DNA of 64,000 nucleotides from Campylorhamphus procurvoides. Lineage: Eukaryota; Chordata; Aves; Passeriformes; Dendrocolaptidae. The notes beneath the pieces were generated by a model, which had not been told where the DNA came from, did not search any database, and worked only from the letters and a program-made list of their open reading frames with translations. The DNA is taken from the NCBI GenBank assembly GCA_013396655.1, contig WBMV01007522.1:355108-419107 (forward strand), given 5' to 3'. Below are positions 39,401 to 51,700 of the stretch, piece by piece; the first letter of the stretch is position 1, and each line of letters begins with the position of its first letter. The translations under genes and the position numbers were made by a program.

Positions 39401-42400
39401 ATCTGTGTCCCTAAATCTTTTGAGGAGTAGCTCGGGGAAAGCCAAGCAGATTGTCTTGTTCTAAGCAAATGCGTGTAAATATTGGCTGCCAGCTCCAAGC
39501 ATGACACAGAACAGTTATTTCCTACTGTGGTAAGCAGCTACAAATCCTGAAGGTTTAAATGAGAGTACTACAATTTCAGTTCACAAGTATGGTCTTTTAA
39601 CTCCTCTGCTGGTATAAACACCTACGTAATACGTGGATGATAAATAATATGGTATGACAGCAATTTTAGCCTGTGATCTTGATCGCTAAATTACATTAGT
39701 CAGTTCTTTCAGTAGAAGTTTGAACTGTTTATTCTAGCCCATTGGTTTAAGTGTTCTGTCTCCACTGTGACATGAATTTGACATGTTTACAAGCTGTCAG
39801 TCTTCAAATAGATTTCCAGCTTGTGTAACCTTTGCCTTCACAACAGCATACTAGTCACAGTAAAAATTGAATTTTTATAACTGAGATATGTAAATGTCAC
39901 TGTTAAATTCATGTAAGTTGCCTATGATATTATACTCTAGCCTTTTCATTAATGCATTCTAATAACCTGTTTAACAAAGTTGTATTAAAGAGTATTAGCT
40001 TTGTACTTTGTGCCAAATGCTCTGCTGTAGTAAATAACTAAAATGCAGATAACATCATAATTTCCCAGAATCTATATTAAAAAATACTTTTTGATGTGAT
40101 GGAAAGATTTTGTCTCAAATTTAGAAGGGCTAATATATATTTCAGACACATGCAAGTGTTGGCTTTTTTTAAATTCAGCATTGTGGTGTTCTGCCTAGTA
40201 AAAAAAATTCTTTAAGATGAGTTAGTGATATTTATGTGGGATGTACTAGAATATGAAATACCACATCTTGGATGATACTGTTTCATAAGCATTTTATGTC
40301 AGGGGTCATGCACAAAGTGCATGGGCTTAAAATTAAGTATGATTAAAAACTTTTAGTATGTAGTATTTGGAATTAGTTACTAGCTAGAATTAAAATACAG
40401 CAACTGACTTCATAGCTCATGTAAGAAAGCACAGGAGATCATGTATGTCCAGAGGAAAGCTGTGGAGATCAATTAATTTACATTGATCAACTCAGATGAT
40501 AAATCCCACATACAAACAATATGACATACAGTCAAGGATCAAAAGTATGAAATGCAGGGTTTGTTTCCCATATCTGACCAGTCAGAAGACACTGGAAGAG
40601 AGAAAACAAAGGGATGTGTGCATGATAAAGAACTAACTCCTAAAATAATCTTTCACTGACAGAACTCTCACTATTCTGATACCAGGGTGATTGTTACTTA
40701 ATTACACACACAGAAAAGTGAAGTGGTCAGCCAGGACTTTTACAGATACTCTAACTTTTATGGCAATTGAAATAAACCAGTTCTGAAATAGGTACATTTT
40801 CTCCCTGAACCGAAGATCCAGTAACAATTATCATAAAACTAAGAAATTCTCGGTGTGTATTTGGACACACAGGGTTAAAATGCTGTTTATGACTGTGACT
40901 CATTTGTGTGCCTCAGTAGTCCTGTAATGAACTATGAGGATGATGATACTGATGTTTGATATGCTGAGTCAATCTGCTGATATGTAGCATAGGACTTACA
41001 TTCTTTCATGTTCCCCACTGAAGCTTCATCCAACAACTGCAGAATTCTCTTTGCCGGTATTTCTTCAACTTCATAGTTTTTTCCCCACATCTCTACTCTA
41101 TTGTCTGTTTCTCCTTGGAAGTAATTTGGCCATAGTTTTTGTTTGTCTTTGGTTATCATCTAGTAGAGCCCAGAGGTACAATGGGAATTGAATTACAATA
41201 CTGGGAGTTTGATCATTACAAAATACTTTTGTAAAAGGAATTTGTTGTTTGAGTAAGCTTTGATGAAACTCTGACATAGGTGAGCACTGTGAAGCTGCAA
41301 CTAAACATTTTCAATCATTCTGAAAATTATATTAGGGAAAACAGTAGTGAGAGGGACAATCACAAGCTTTTCAGAATCCTAAATCTGAGCTTGTTAATGT
41401 TTTGGGGGATTTTTTAAGAAGTTTAGTACCAATTCTTGCCAAGCATCAGTTTCTCATTACTAGCCAGAATCATTTTGTACAACGGGCTGATCAAAAGACA
41501 TTTTCACAAATTCAGAAGGCCTAAAAAGCATTCAACCACTTCCATCTTGGTTGTTTTGAAAAATGTTTGCACAGAAACTATTTAAGTTCCTCCTTGACTT
41601 GTGAATGACGTTATCTACTTTTGGCCTTTTTTGTTTGTTTGAAGGTAACTTTGTGAGAGCCGTTTTGCAGCCTGCCATAAGATTAATGGAGAGCAAGGCT
41701 GCAGCTGCTGTGATTCCAGAAGAAGCAGGACATGTTTTCCAGCATTCTGCAGAAGCGGTTGGATTAGATGGTTCTCTTACAAACCTCACAGCTGTCAAAG
41801 ACGCTTCCAAAGGCTGGCCAGCCATTGTTCACAAAACAAAGGATATGGAAATGTCACAACAGGGAGGAAATTTGGATTTTTCCTTTCTAATAGTAAATGG
41901 TAAAGAAGGTGACAAGCAACTTTTTGTGGATCTAGGTAAATATAAGCGCTTAACCTGTTTGGGATGCAGCAAGGGTTAAGAAATAATATGTTCCTTAATC
42001 TTCAGTTACAGACAGTGAGAACAGTGCTGTTCTTACTGTTGATGCTTTGATCAGAGTTTAAACCAAATATAATACATGCTGAAACTGTAATCATAAATGC
42101 TATAGTTTAAGGGAACCCTATTTTCTTGGTCCATGGAAGTTCTTATATTACTACATTTAATTTTTTTTCTGAAGTTTGAAGAAATTGTTGCCACACAAGA
42201 CTTCTAATTATCTTTTTTTCCCCCTCTAATGACTTAGTAATCCATCTGAATTAAAAGAGAACAGCGTATATTGCATTTTTGTTATTTCAGTTGAATTAGA
42301 AGCTGCTTCATTATGGAATAAGTCTTACAGGTGTGGCCTTCTGACTTGTTCTGTGTGTGTGAATTGAGCCTTCTTTCCCTGTATGGAATGGCAGCTGTTA

Positions 42401-45400
42401 GATTTCAGTGACAGAATAATAGAAATTTTGGGTTGGGCACCTCATGGTCCAGCTGGGCTTGCCCTGTTCATGGTATTAAAATGTTACAAATCTCCAGGAA
42501 TACAACACCCATAGCCGAACTAAGGTTCAAAAGTTCCACCCTTCTTTATCCTCATATCTGGTTTTTCTGCTTTTTGCCTTGTCTCAGTGAAAATAGCTTA
42601 ACACACTTTTGCACAGAAATATGTTATGATATTCAGGACTTTACTGTCTTCTTTTTCTCAGACTTCCGTGAAGAACCCCCATTCCTTCAAATCCTTCTCA
42701 TGGAACTCAGGATCACTTTTATTGTGGGCCTCTTCAATATGGTTGATCTATTGAAATGTAATCCCAGAGCTGGCCCTACAGTAGGCTTATCCATTACTGC
42801 TTCAGAATGATTACTTTCACATACTGTTCAAAATTCCTTCCAGCACATTCATGAATGAAAAGTAAATAATGGAATATAGAAATTAAATATTTTTTTATTC
42901 TGTCACCTTTTAAGAGTTTGATTATAATTGTGCAGCTTTTTGTGCTCAGTATTTCACAAAATTAATGTGAAAGTACAGATTTCTTATCCTGAAGGGAAAC
43001 TTTTAGCAATTAAAATGTCAGAATGATTAAAATGCCTATGTAGGGGCGTTGAGTATTTGTCTTAATTCTTCTATGACATAAAAACCTACATGCGTCATGA
43101 TCTTGCTTTGTTGCATTTCATCTATGGGGTGTGAGCTGCAGTCAATAATAGTTTTTGTCTATTCATTAGACTCTCAGCTGGATCTAGAGAAAATTGTTTA
43201 ATTTACAAGTGCTAAGTATCTTAAATCCTAGCCAGCATTGTTATATTAAGAAATACTTGTTTTCCTGTAGGAGTTTATACAAAGAATAGAAATTTCCGGA
43301 TGTATAAATCATCAAAAGCAGGAAAAAATGTGATTCTGAAGATAGCAGAGGATAATAAGTTTATCCCTAGCTGGGAAAAGGATGTTTCCTTGGAAGAAGC
43401 ATATTTTCTTTCCTCTTTAATCTGCAACATTAGGTAATTATTTAATTCCAGTGGAATTTAAAATATTTTTAAAGACATATTTTAATGATAAGACAAATAA
43501 CTACCATAAATGAGCAGTTATCCCACTAACATTTTTACAGTGTAATTTAGGAATTGTTAGTAGAATTTCTTGGTTTTGAAGAAAAAACAAGAAAAAAACC
43601 TCTTGAGTCTTGAATTTTGGTTGGTGTTTTTTGGTTTGGTTTGGGTTTTTTATGAACTTTCCTTCAAATGTTTAAAGAACACAGAATACGTGAAGCTGTT
43701 TCTGAGTTGTGCCCCATTTCTCTGTAAACACTCAAAATGCCAAAATTGAACCGTTATTAAGTTTGGTCAGATTCTGTATGGTTCTGAAAATAAAAACTAC
43801 AGATTTCCAGTCAGTTAAGTATGAGGAGCCTGAATATTTTCTAAAGTAGAGAGAAATAAAACCGATTTCTGTATATGTTTACTGGCTTACCAGATTTCCC
43901 ACTGGGGACAAAGACCTCCTTAGGTTGGGTAGTCATATGTACTGTGATACATAGATAGAGTAATCAGGTAATCAGGTTTTCAGTGTCTAATTGAACCCTC
44001 TAATATATCATGCCTTGTACTGACTATCTTAAGATCCTAATCATTGCTGCAGCAGAGAGAGGATTAAAATGGTGTAATATTTTTATTCAAAGCATGTCTT
44101 TGTGCTGACTTCAGGTTTTATATTCTGAAATGTTCATTGAAATGTTCATCATCTGAAATGATGCCAGCAGCCCCATAGCATAAATCATGTAGTGCATTCA
44201 GATCATGGGCATCAGCTGAGTCTGTCATAAAAATGGATGAGAAATTTCTGCTGTGTTGAATTTAGACTTCTGTGATCATCTGGCTTCCAGCTAGCAACAT
44301 TGCAAAGGAAAGTAGTTCATTGTAGAGAGATAAAAAAACTTGAAACCTATCAACGGATATATTTATATAAATATTCCATCTAGAGCAGATCCTGCGGTAG
44401 GAGTGTGGACCAGCAGTCGATAAAACGGCTGGTTCCTGGGACTTCCACCAGGAACAAGTGTTGCTGCTGAGGAGGAGGGACCCCTGCCCTCTGGTGCCAG
44501 TCAGGGAAACTGCCAAAGTGAGAAGAGAGTGCTCCAGGGATAGGGAGTGGTGCACACCGAGTCACGGGCTGGCTGAGGTTGGCAGGGACCTCTGGAGGTC
44601 TCCTGGCCCACCCCCTTGCTCCAGCTGGGCCCCCTGGAGCCGCTGGCCCAGGGCTATGTCTTGTTATGTCATAGTGTGGTATGTTACATTGTACTGTGTT
44701 ATGCCTTAAGAATCACACATTTTCCTTTGTATTCTCTCCTTTCTTCAGAGTGAGTGATGACACAAAAGTTCTGTCATCTGGCCTTTCAGAGGAGGAGAGA
44801 AAAATGTCTGCTTTTTTAAACGGCAAATCCACCAGAAGCAGCAGAGGTACCTCAAGTCTTTTCTACTGTATAGAAAAAAACAAGTACTCTTAAATTAGAT
44901 GTACTGTGACTTGTACATGTGATAACCTCTAGGAGAGCTGTTCAGCTACCCTTGTGCAGGAGGCAGAGTACATCTGTACTGAAGGATGCTCTGCAGCACC
45001 TGAACACCATTTACCCTCTCCTCTTGAGGGTGGGAGTAGCAGTTTAAAGATCTAGAAGCCGTGGATTTATGCCTGGTTTCATTTAAGGGTGTGACATGAT
45101 TGACATACATTTTCTGTCTGTGATCTATATAATGTGTAATGTGTGACAATTACATAGTACAGTGGCAAACCCACTAACAGTCTGTATCTGTGGCCTGTGT
45201 TTTAACAGATTCCATGGAAGGCTATCAGGGTTCACCATATCCAGAAATTGATAGTTTTGTTTGTTCTTTGATTAATAAAGATGGGCTACAAGGAGGTAAA
45301 GAGACCACTTTACTATTTACAAATGAGTGTTCTGCAGTACTAGTTTTAAAGAATTTAAAGAATTATATCTTTTTCCTCAGAGATACGGCAATGGAATTAC

Positions 45401-48084
45401 TTCTCTCTCAAAGAAATACTTGTATATGATATTTCTGGTTACCGTTGGTGTGAAAATATTGGAAGAGCTCACAAAAGTAACAACATAATGTATGTTCTTT
45501 ATTCAGTTTTAAACAGCTTTATTTATTTTCCTTCTCAACTGTTGTTCTCTAAAAATGCTGAAAAAACTTGTATGGATAGAATTAGCACCTGTCACAATTT
45601 CTTTTGCCTTGCTCTGTGAGGATACAATTACAAAAAAAACCCATCAAACCCCAAAAACCCCAAACTTTCCCCACCAAGTTTACTTTGCGATAACTGGGCT
45701 TGTATTTCTAATAGTTCTATGAAGTAGGTATTCACGATATTTAAAACATGCACCCAATGATGCTAACATAAAATTCGGACTGTTAAAGCTATTAAGCAGT
45801 ACTATGTATTTATACTTTACAGCTAGGAAGCTCAAAAAATCAGAAAAAAACCCCAGACCACTTTTAAATGAATTTACAATGCATCTTAAATTACATCATA
45901 TCATTAAAATGACTTTGTAATTTTAATAATTGAAAATTACCCTTTTAGAATTATTAACTCCTGCTGCTGCTTTAGTCAAGATGAGTTTTGCTAGTGACTC
46001 TGCAAGGATTTGGACTTTGTACAGTTTTAGCAAAATAAGTGATGGAAATTCAGGTTGGTTTAGATTACATTAGGATTCCAGTATATCATTAGTAGAAATA
46101 TTTTAAAAATAGTTCTATATGACATTTAAAGTCCCTGAAACGTAAGGAATGAGTTTTTGAGAAACAAGGGTATTCAAAAAATACCACAGCCACTATGCTA
46201 GAAGGTATTTCTCAAGGAAATTGCTTGAAGTTTGGTGTTCCTAAAGTGCAGCTGAAAAAGCTGAGTGGCCTAATCAGTTGACAGGAAAAAGTGATTTTAT
46301 GTGGCCTTTATAATAAAACTATCTATAACAACAGCAGCAACAAAATCTTACCTTATGCTAATCTTACTTCAGTGACTTTCTTTCAAGCTTAATGTAATGA
46401 AGTTGATTACATTTCACTTTCAGATGTTAGTCTTAAGAAATAAATTTTTAAGAAGCTTGAAGTTTATTGAAAGTTGTACAAAACAAGTATGTAATAAGTG
46501 CGTCAGAGCACGAAAGCAATGTCCATATTTTAGGACAAACAAAACCTGTTCATTCAGTGTCAAGAGTTTCCTACTGTGTGAACTCAGTTTATGTACTGTT
46601 ACTGAAAAAACTAAATAATTTTTGGTTTTAGGATTCTGGTAGATCTAAAGAATGAAGTCTGGTATCAAAAGTGTCACGATCCTGTCTGCAGAGAACAAAA
46701 CTTCAAATCACAAAGTATGTAGTCTGTGATCTAAAAGCAATTGTACCGAATACTTTTTGGAATGTTAATTTTAATGCCATATATTTGATTTAGGTCTTCC
46801 ATTACCACCTGGGATATGTCTCCCATCTCTTTTCAAAGAGGTATGTTTTTGTCCTATTGATATGCTAAAGTTCTTGTTAACCGTGTTGTCTCTGGAAGTT
46901 ATTGAACATCCCCACTAACACAGTCTGTTGAGCTCTATGCAGTAGTTACAGTGGTAGAAACGAAGCTCCCAGAGCAGCTGCACTGGTCCAGTAGCACCAT
47001 ATATTAATTTTCAAGTTCTCTAGCAGTGCTGAATTACTGGAATCACCTATCTTCACCTGGGACTAAAGCCTTCATTCTGTTTTGATCCGAACAGCAGTTC
47101 CCAGTACATAAGCCACAAGGCCACTGCAGGGTTAAGTAGAATGGGAAAATTGCCCAAGTTAAGCTCTGCTGTGCATGTTTGATTTCATGCTGGGCAAGCT
47201 AAATTAGAACTGCTCCTGCAACACTTGAGCCAGTCAGAGTCAAATGTAAGTTGGTGACCCTCATAGCTGAAGATCATTTTCTCCATTTTAGTGTATCAAA
47301 GCAGTTACGTTTCCCCAAACTGCAGAATATTTAAACCAACTTAATACTGCACCCTAGATTCCAAGCCCTGGACATACTAGTTTTTCCACTGCATAGGCAA
47401 TAAATTTAAAAGGTGCAAAAATGCTGACTCTTAACTTGACAGCTGTAAAGGTCATACTTGCAGGGTCGCACGTTAAGCTCTGCTTAAGCAGATAATAGCT
47501 ATTAGTGTTATTTCATAGAAAGTGTAATTTAACTGCACTTTCAGATCCTGACAGGATCTTTAAACAGACCCTAAAATTAGTTTTAACCTTGTATTATACA
47601 GACTGGTTGTAGGTTTCTAGAAAAACAGCAAATTTCTACTCCTATTCAAAGTAGGTTAACATGGCTATAAACTAACATGCTGGAAAATCTGTCTTGTTGG
47701 TCAGCTTTCTGTGTATCCATTATAGGTGATAGTACAAAGGTATGAAGACCCATTTTCATATGGAATAAGTAGTATTCTTATTTCTCAAAGGAAGAAGATT
47801 ATACAGTAATGGATGAAAGGGGAGACACAGAAGAAGTAAAACCACATTCTAATGCGTCAGAAAGCTCTGTATCTCTGGCAGAAAGCATTTCTCAAGACTT
47901 CCTGTTGTCAGACAGCGAGTGGGAAAATGCAAGTGACGATGCCCGTTTCTTAGAAGCTGCCGACGATGTGGAACTAGCTGAAGCTGCAAATGATAGTCTG
48001 AATTATGCCATAGATGAAATCCCAGATGAAGCTCTTTTGGAAGCTTTAAAGAAAGAAGACACTAGGAATAAGGAAGGCAGCTAA
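33455..48084 (+). CDS. PRIMPOL: DNA-directed primase/polymerase (PrimPol), twelve coding exons, 577 aa
   Basis: Archaeo-eukaryotic primase-superfamily enzyme that reprimes stalled replication forks and performs translesion synthesis in nucleus and mitochondria. Coding exons: 33455-33634, 34693-34784, 35748-35889, 37407-37554, 41645-41935, 43271-43433, 44749-44846, 45209-45295, 45381-45489, 46632-46714, 46794-46840 and 47791-48084. All introns are GT-AG and phases close to 577 codons plus TAA; human has 560. Motif I is D116-L-E118, motif II S169-R-H171, and motif III D283 in KQLFVDLG. The zinc-finger ligands are C424, H431, C451 and C456 (WCENIGRAH and KCHDPVC). The acidic tail carries two RPA-binding-like motifs, DDARFLEAADD (about 529-539) and IDEIPDEALLEAL (about 554-566). 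The ATG is five nt inside its exon, so a noncoding first exon exists upstream. Nothing is truncated. Confidence 0.97.
35748..35889 (+). CDS. PRIMPOL: PRIMPOL exon 3 (catalytic motif I, DLE)
   Basis: Encodes residues 91-138, including CKLYFDLEFYKPANPGADGK. D116 and E118 are the metal-binding acidic pair corresponding to human D114/E116. The acceptor is a strong pyrimidine tract ending CCCTTAG and the donor is GAG/GTAAAC. The exon joins the previous one through a split Thr codon. Confidence 0.95.
35912..35992 (+). repeat. Short AT-rich tandem duplication in PRIMPOL intron 3
   Basis: TTAATATGAATTTGTTGATTT occurs twice, with TATATGTTTGATT repeats between, just after the exon 3 donor. It appears to be slippage-derived. 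Confidence 0.6.
44550..44665 (-). mobile_element. CR1 LINE fragment in PRIMPOL intron
   Basis: Short reverse-oriented CR1 3' end (GGCTGAGGTTGGCAGGGACC, then GGTCTCCTGGCCCACCCCC) just upstream of PRIMPOL exon 7. Confidence 0.7.
45381..46714 (+). CDS. PRIMPOL: PRIMPOL exons 9-10 (zinc finger)
   Basis: Two exons (45381-45489 and 46632-46714) encode the UL52-type zinc finger. C424 and H431 lie in the first exon, C451 and C456 in the second. This module is needed for primase, rather than polymerase, activity in the characterised human enzyme. All four ligands are present. The intron before exon 9 is only 85 nt. Confidence 0.93.
47791..48084 (+). CDS. PRIMPOL: PRIMPOL last exon (RPA-binding acidic tail)
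   Basis: Encodes residues 481-577 and the TAA stop. The exon is rich in Ser, Glu and Asp. It carries two acidic amphipathic motifs matching the positions of RPA-binding motifs A and B of human PrimPol. It ends EDTRNKEGS, slightly longer than the human tail. Confidence 0.94.
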   Translation, partial: EEDYTVMDERGDTEEVKPHSNASESSVSLAESISQDFLLSDSEWENASDDARFLEAADDVELAEAANDSLNYAIDEIPDEALLEALKKEDTRNKEGS

Positions 48085-48460
48085 CCACGAGCTTGGGCAG
48101 CAAACAGACTGTCAGCAGCGACACCTGCATGTCCTGTGTTTCTGGAAAGATGCTGCAATGCAGCTCAAAAGCACTGTGCCAGAAGTGTGAGACAATGGAG
48201 TAGCTGGATGCTCTTGAACAGGTATGAGGAGATCATGGAAGATTACATGGGGGCTGAAGAGTATTGGACTGAAATACTCATCATGAATGCTGCTCCAAGC
48301 TTAGCACTTTTAATGTTCTCTGCTGTACAGTTTCTGTTTTTTTAGTTGGATAGCCAAGTTTTATTGGTAAGCCAAGTTAAACAGACTTCTTTAGTTCCAG
48401 AAATGGGATGAAAATATTTATTTCAAATACAAACTTAATAAAAAGATTTGCCTATTTATA
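48085..48460 (+). other. PRIMPOL: PRIMPOL 3' UTR
   Basis: Stretch from the stop codon to an inferred cleavage site about 15-20 nt after the AATAAA at 48437. It holds no repeat I recognise. The 3' boundary is inferred. Confidence 0.7.
48437..48442 (+). terminator. PRIMPOL: PRIMPOL poly(A) signal (AATAAA)
   Basis: Canonical hexamer 352 nt after the PRIMPOL stop, followed within about 35 nt by a GT-rich tract (tctctgtgttctct) typical of a downstream element. Confidence 0.75.
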
Positions 48461-48533
48461 GTTAACCAAAGTCTCTGTGTTCTCTTTAACAGCACAGATG
48501 AAACCCCAGCATTGTTCACAGGCACAGAAAAAT

Positions 48534-48539
48534 TTTATT
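48534..48539 (-). terminator. CENPU: CENPU poly(A) signal (AATAAA)
   Basis: TTTATT on the plus strand reads AATAAA in the CENPU direction, 195 nt after its stop. It lies 91 bp beyond the end of the PRIMPOL hexamer, so the two transcripts probably end within tens of bases of each other. Confidence 0.7.
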
Positions 48540-48733
48540 ACTTTAACTGGGATTGCTATTTCAGTCATTTCACTGACCTTCTGAGACTATTTGACAATAC
48601 AAAGATACAATCTCTAAGTTACTGACTTCTTTTAAGCATTGAAACAAAATAGAGCAACACTGTTCAAACAAGACTTAAGCGCTACCATTCTAAAAATTGT
48701 TCTTGACAAATGTCAAAAAGTCTTAAAAAACCC

Positions 48734-51700
48734 TTAGTGCTTCTTTGATAATCTCTCTCTTTGTATAGCCACAGCCTCTTCCAGTTTCGTATTAATATTC
48801 TGAAAGTGTCTTTCTGCTCGTAGAATTCTCCGTGACTCCATCAGAAGAGCAGGGAGGCTGGAAGTTCCATACTGTTGATAATAAAATAAAATTACAAGGC
48901 ATCATTTTTAACTCTTAGAAAGATCATTTACATATCTGTAGTTATTTTTCCTCTATCTGGAATGGTGCAACAAGATTTTTAAAAGTGAAGAACAGCTGAA
49001 ATTAAGAGTGTCTTCTGAAATGCAAGGATTCCCTTACACAGGGCAGGCATGTAGCCTTGTCACCAGAAAATACCACAGCAGGTCCTGAGTAAAATGGGAA
49101 GGAGTTCTAAGGCTACATGAAAAGTTACTCTGGCCATGAAATACCAGCACTGTTCTTAGCATTACCTTACAGAGCAGACATGAAAGTACCAGAGCTTTCC
49201 CTTTCTCTGAACAATAACAGAAGAAATTAATTACTTGTTTCTCAGCGTTAATCTCTCTCCAATTTCTATTAAAAAGTTATTACCGAGGACAATTATTAGG
49301 CTTTTATGTCCTTTGAATGCCTGGACATAGAGAACAAGGCAGCAGAATCCTCTCTGAAATACTTTAGCTTTTAACATGAGACCAAAAATATGAGTGAGTT
49401 ACTACAGTACAGTCACAGCAGTGATTGTCAAGTTGCTTCCACAAAGACAATTAACAAAATATTGCTATTTAATATAACAAACATCAATAAAAGTGCTCAG
49501 CAGTCCAGGAAAGAAAAGGGGACGGGGTTCTGACCCAGAACTGTTTAGATACACATGCAAAATATGTACTTACTACCACTTTTTCTTTTGGGTTTTCTTC
49601 TTTATAATCCAAACAGTTTTGCTGTAGCTCCTTTAAATCAGTAAGTAACTCAATTGTTTGCCTCAAGGAAGATTTCCTTTCCTGTACCTCAGCATATTCT
49701 CTTTCTAGTTGTGTCAATTGCGGTTCAGCTCTGAAAAAGGATCAAGGCTTTGATGCTTTTATCTGCATGTTTATTGCATGAATAGCTATGAACATACTTC
49801 CTCTGAAGAATAATTAAAGTTTGCATGGAAACACAAAACACAGATGAATATAGCATACTGTTTAATTAGAAAAACTAGCATATTACTTAAATAGGAGCAT
49901 GAGCCTGGATCTACCAAATAACTCCAAACCTCTCTTTAGAAGAGAAATGCTTTTCGAGAACTCTTTTTGAATTCTCAAATTGAGCTTGTCAGATTCAAAA
50001 CTAGGTTTGAGTCTGACAATAAAGCCTCTTAAGCATTTAAGTTTTTCAAGTGTAGTTTCTTTAAGTGTTGTTCTGCATACACCTACCTGCGGGCTGAGGT
50101 ATACAGTGCTTATGCTAAAGAACACTCAGGATCTATGAACTACCTACACCTCTGCCTAAGTAAACTGGAGGGCTCAATCAATTAAAATAGCACTCCAAAA
50201 ATTGAACACCAACAGCCATTTTCATTCATCAGTGCTGCAGAAAAAAAGCTTGCTTAAAATGATCAAAGGATTAAAACAACACAAAAAATGAGACAACTTT
50301 CAGTCTGTGAGAGATTAGTCACAGAGTATATTGAGAGATTACTTCTTTCAGCATAATTTGTCCATAGTACTGCAAAGAAAAACAAGCCTCTCATGTCATG
50401 GAGAAGAGGCTTTTACACTGTTTTTGTAGATCCAAGCCCATGGTTCTCTACAGAGTTATCTTACGGAGTGTATATTACATGCAGCTTGTCGCTAGCAACC
50501 AATGGGATTTGGGGAAGTCTAATGGCTCTTCCAAATAACATGATTTCTGTGTTGTGTATCTAAATGACACTTAAGATCGATGCCAGTTTAGAGAAGGGGA
50601 ATTGTATGGCCACATGAGATGGAAGTAAACCATGTACTCAGAGGAATACCTGCCAAATTGCAGAGGTGAAATACAATCTCCCACCTCAAAACCAAAAAAG
50701 TCCTCTGTATTGCCTTTGTAAATTTATGATACAGCACCTTTGCAATTCTAATTGTAGTATCAGCATTTTTCTTATGAACATTTGGTGTGAAACACCATCT
50801 TAGTAACTAGTTAGCTAAGAGAATTTTCAAGAATGACTGACTAGGCAACTGAAATGTGTAAAGGAGAGGTTATCATGAGCTTTTGTAAAAACAAAAAGCA
50901 AGACAGCAGTAATTTCATTAAAATAAAATGAAAGAACGAAAAAAGTTACTTCCCCTTCTGAGCTACAAAATACCAGACTCCTTAAGTTCTTCAGGCTATT
51001 ACTGTGCATCATTAGAAACATACCCAATTAGCTCTTCTCTGAGTTGCACCAGTCGCTTCCTTTTCCTTTTGATGTTTGTTACTGCCTGAAACAAGTAGTG
51101 AGCAGTCTTTGAAACAGTTACTGTAACTTCAAAGGCAAACAACTCCAATTTCATTGGCTTTTTTTTTCTCTGACATTTTATGCTTCTGATTCTTGTGGAA
51201 GATTCCAGACCTTATAAACTGCCATATTTTACATTTGTATTTTAAACACTTTAAAGCTGTTTAAATTGTCAAACTTTTATCTCCATCCTAAATTTCTCTT
51301 AAGGAACACTGGATTTACAAGCATACAAAAGGAGTTTGTGACATTTCAAACTCAAACATGATCAACCCTAGGAGGTTTTTGTTTTAAAAATGCAAACTAA
51401 TACAAATGTATGTTCAGTACAATGGCCATAACTAAGCTTCCTTTAGTATAACATCTAATTAAAAAAAAGAAAAAGCAACACCCAAAATTAATCATAAAAT
51501 TAAATTTAGCAACTAAAAATCTGGTTTTAAACAAGACTATGGGTAAAACTAAGGATAAATGTGAGTGGCTGTGAATTCTAGATGTGTATTAAAATTTTCA
51601 TTTTACATGCAGAGTAGCTTACCATATCAACAACACTTTAGCATATTAGTTGCTACCTCCCAGAAGAAGCATTATGCTGACCTGATTTGTTAGAAGCTAT

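Noticed and set aside
42410..42510. Possible degenerate CR1 3' end in PRIMPOL intron (ACAGAATAATAGAAATTTTGGG)
   Set aside because: Only a short terminal resemblance; not enough to separate from chance.
44458..44709. 83-codon open frame before PRIMPOL exon 7 as an extra exon
   Set aside because: It overlaps a CR1 fragment and splice phases close without it.
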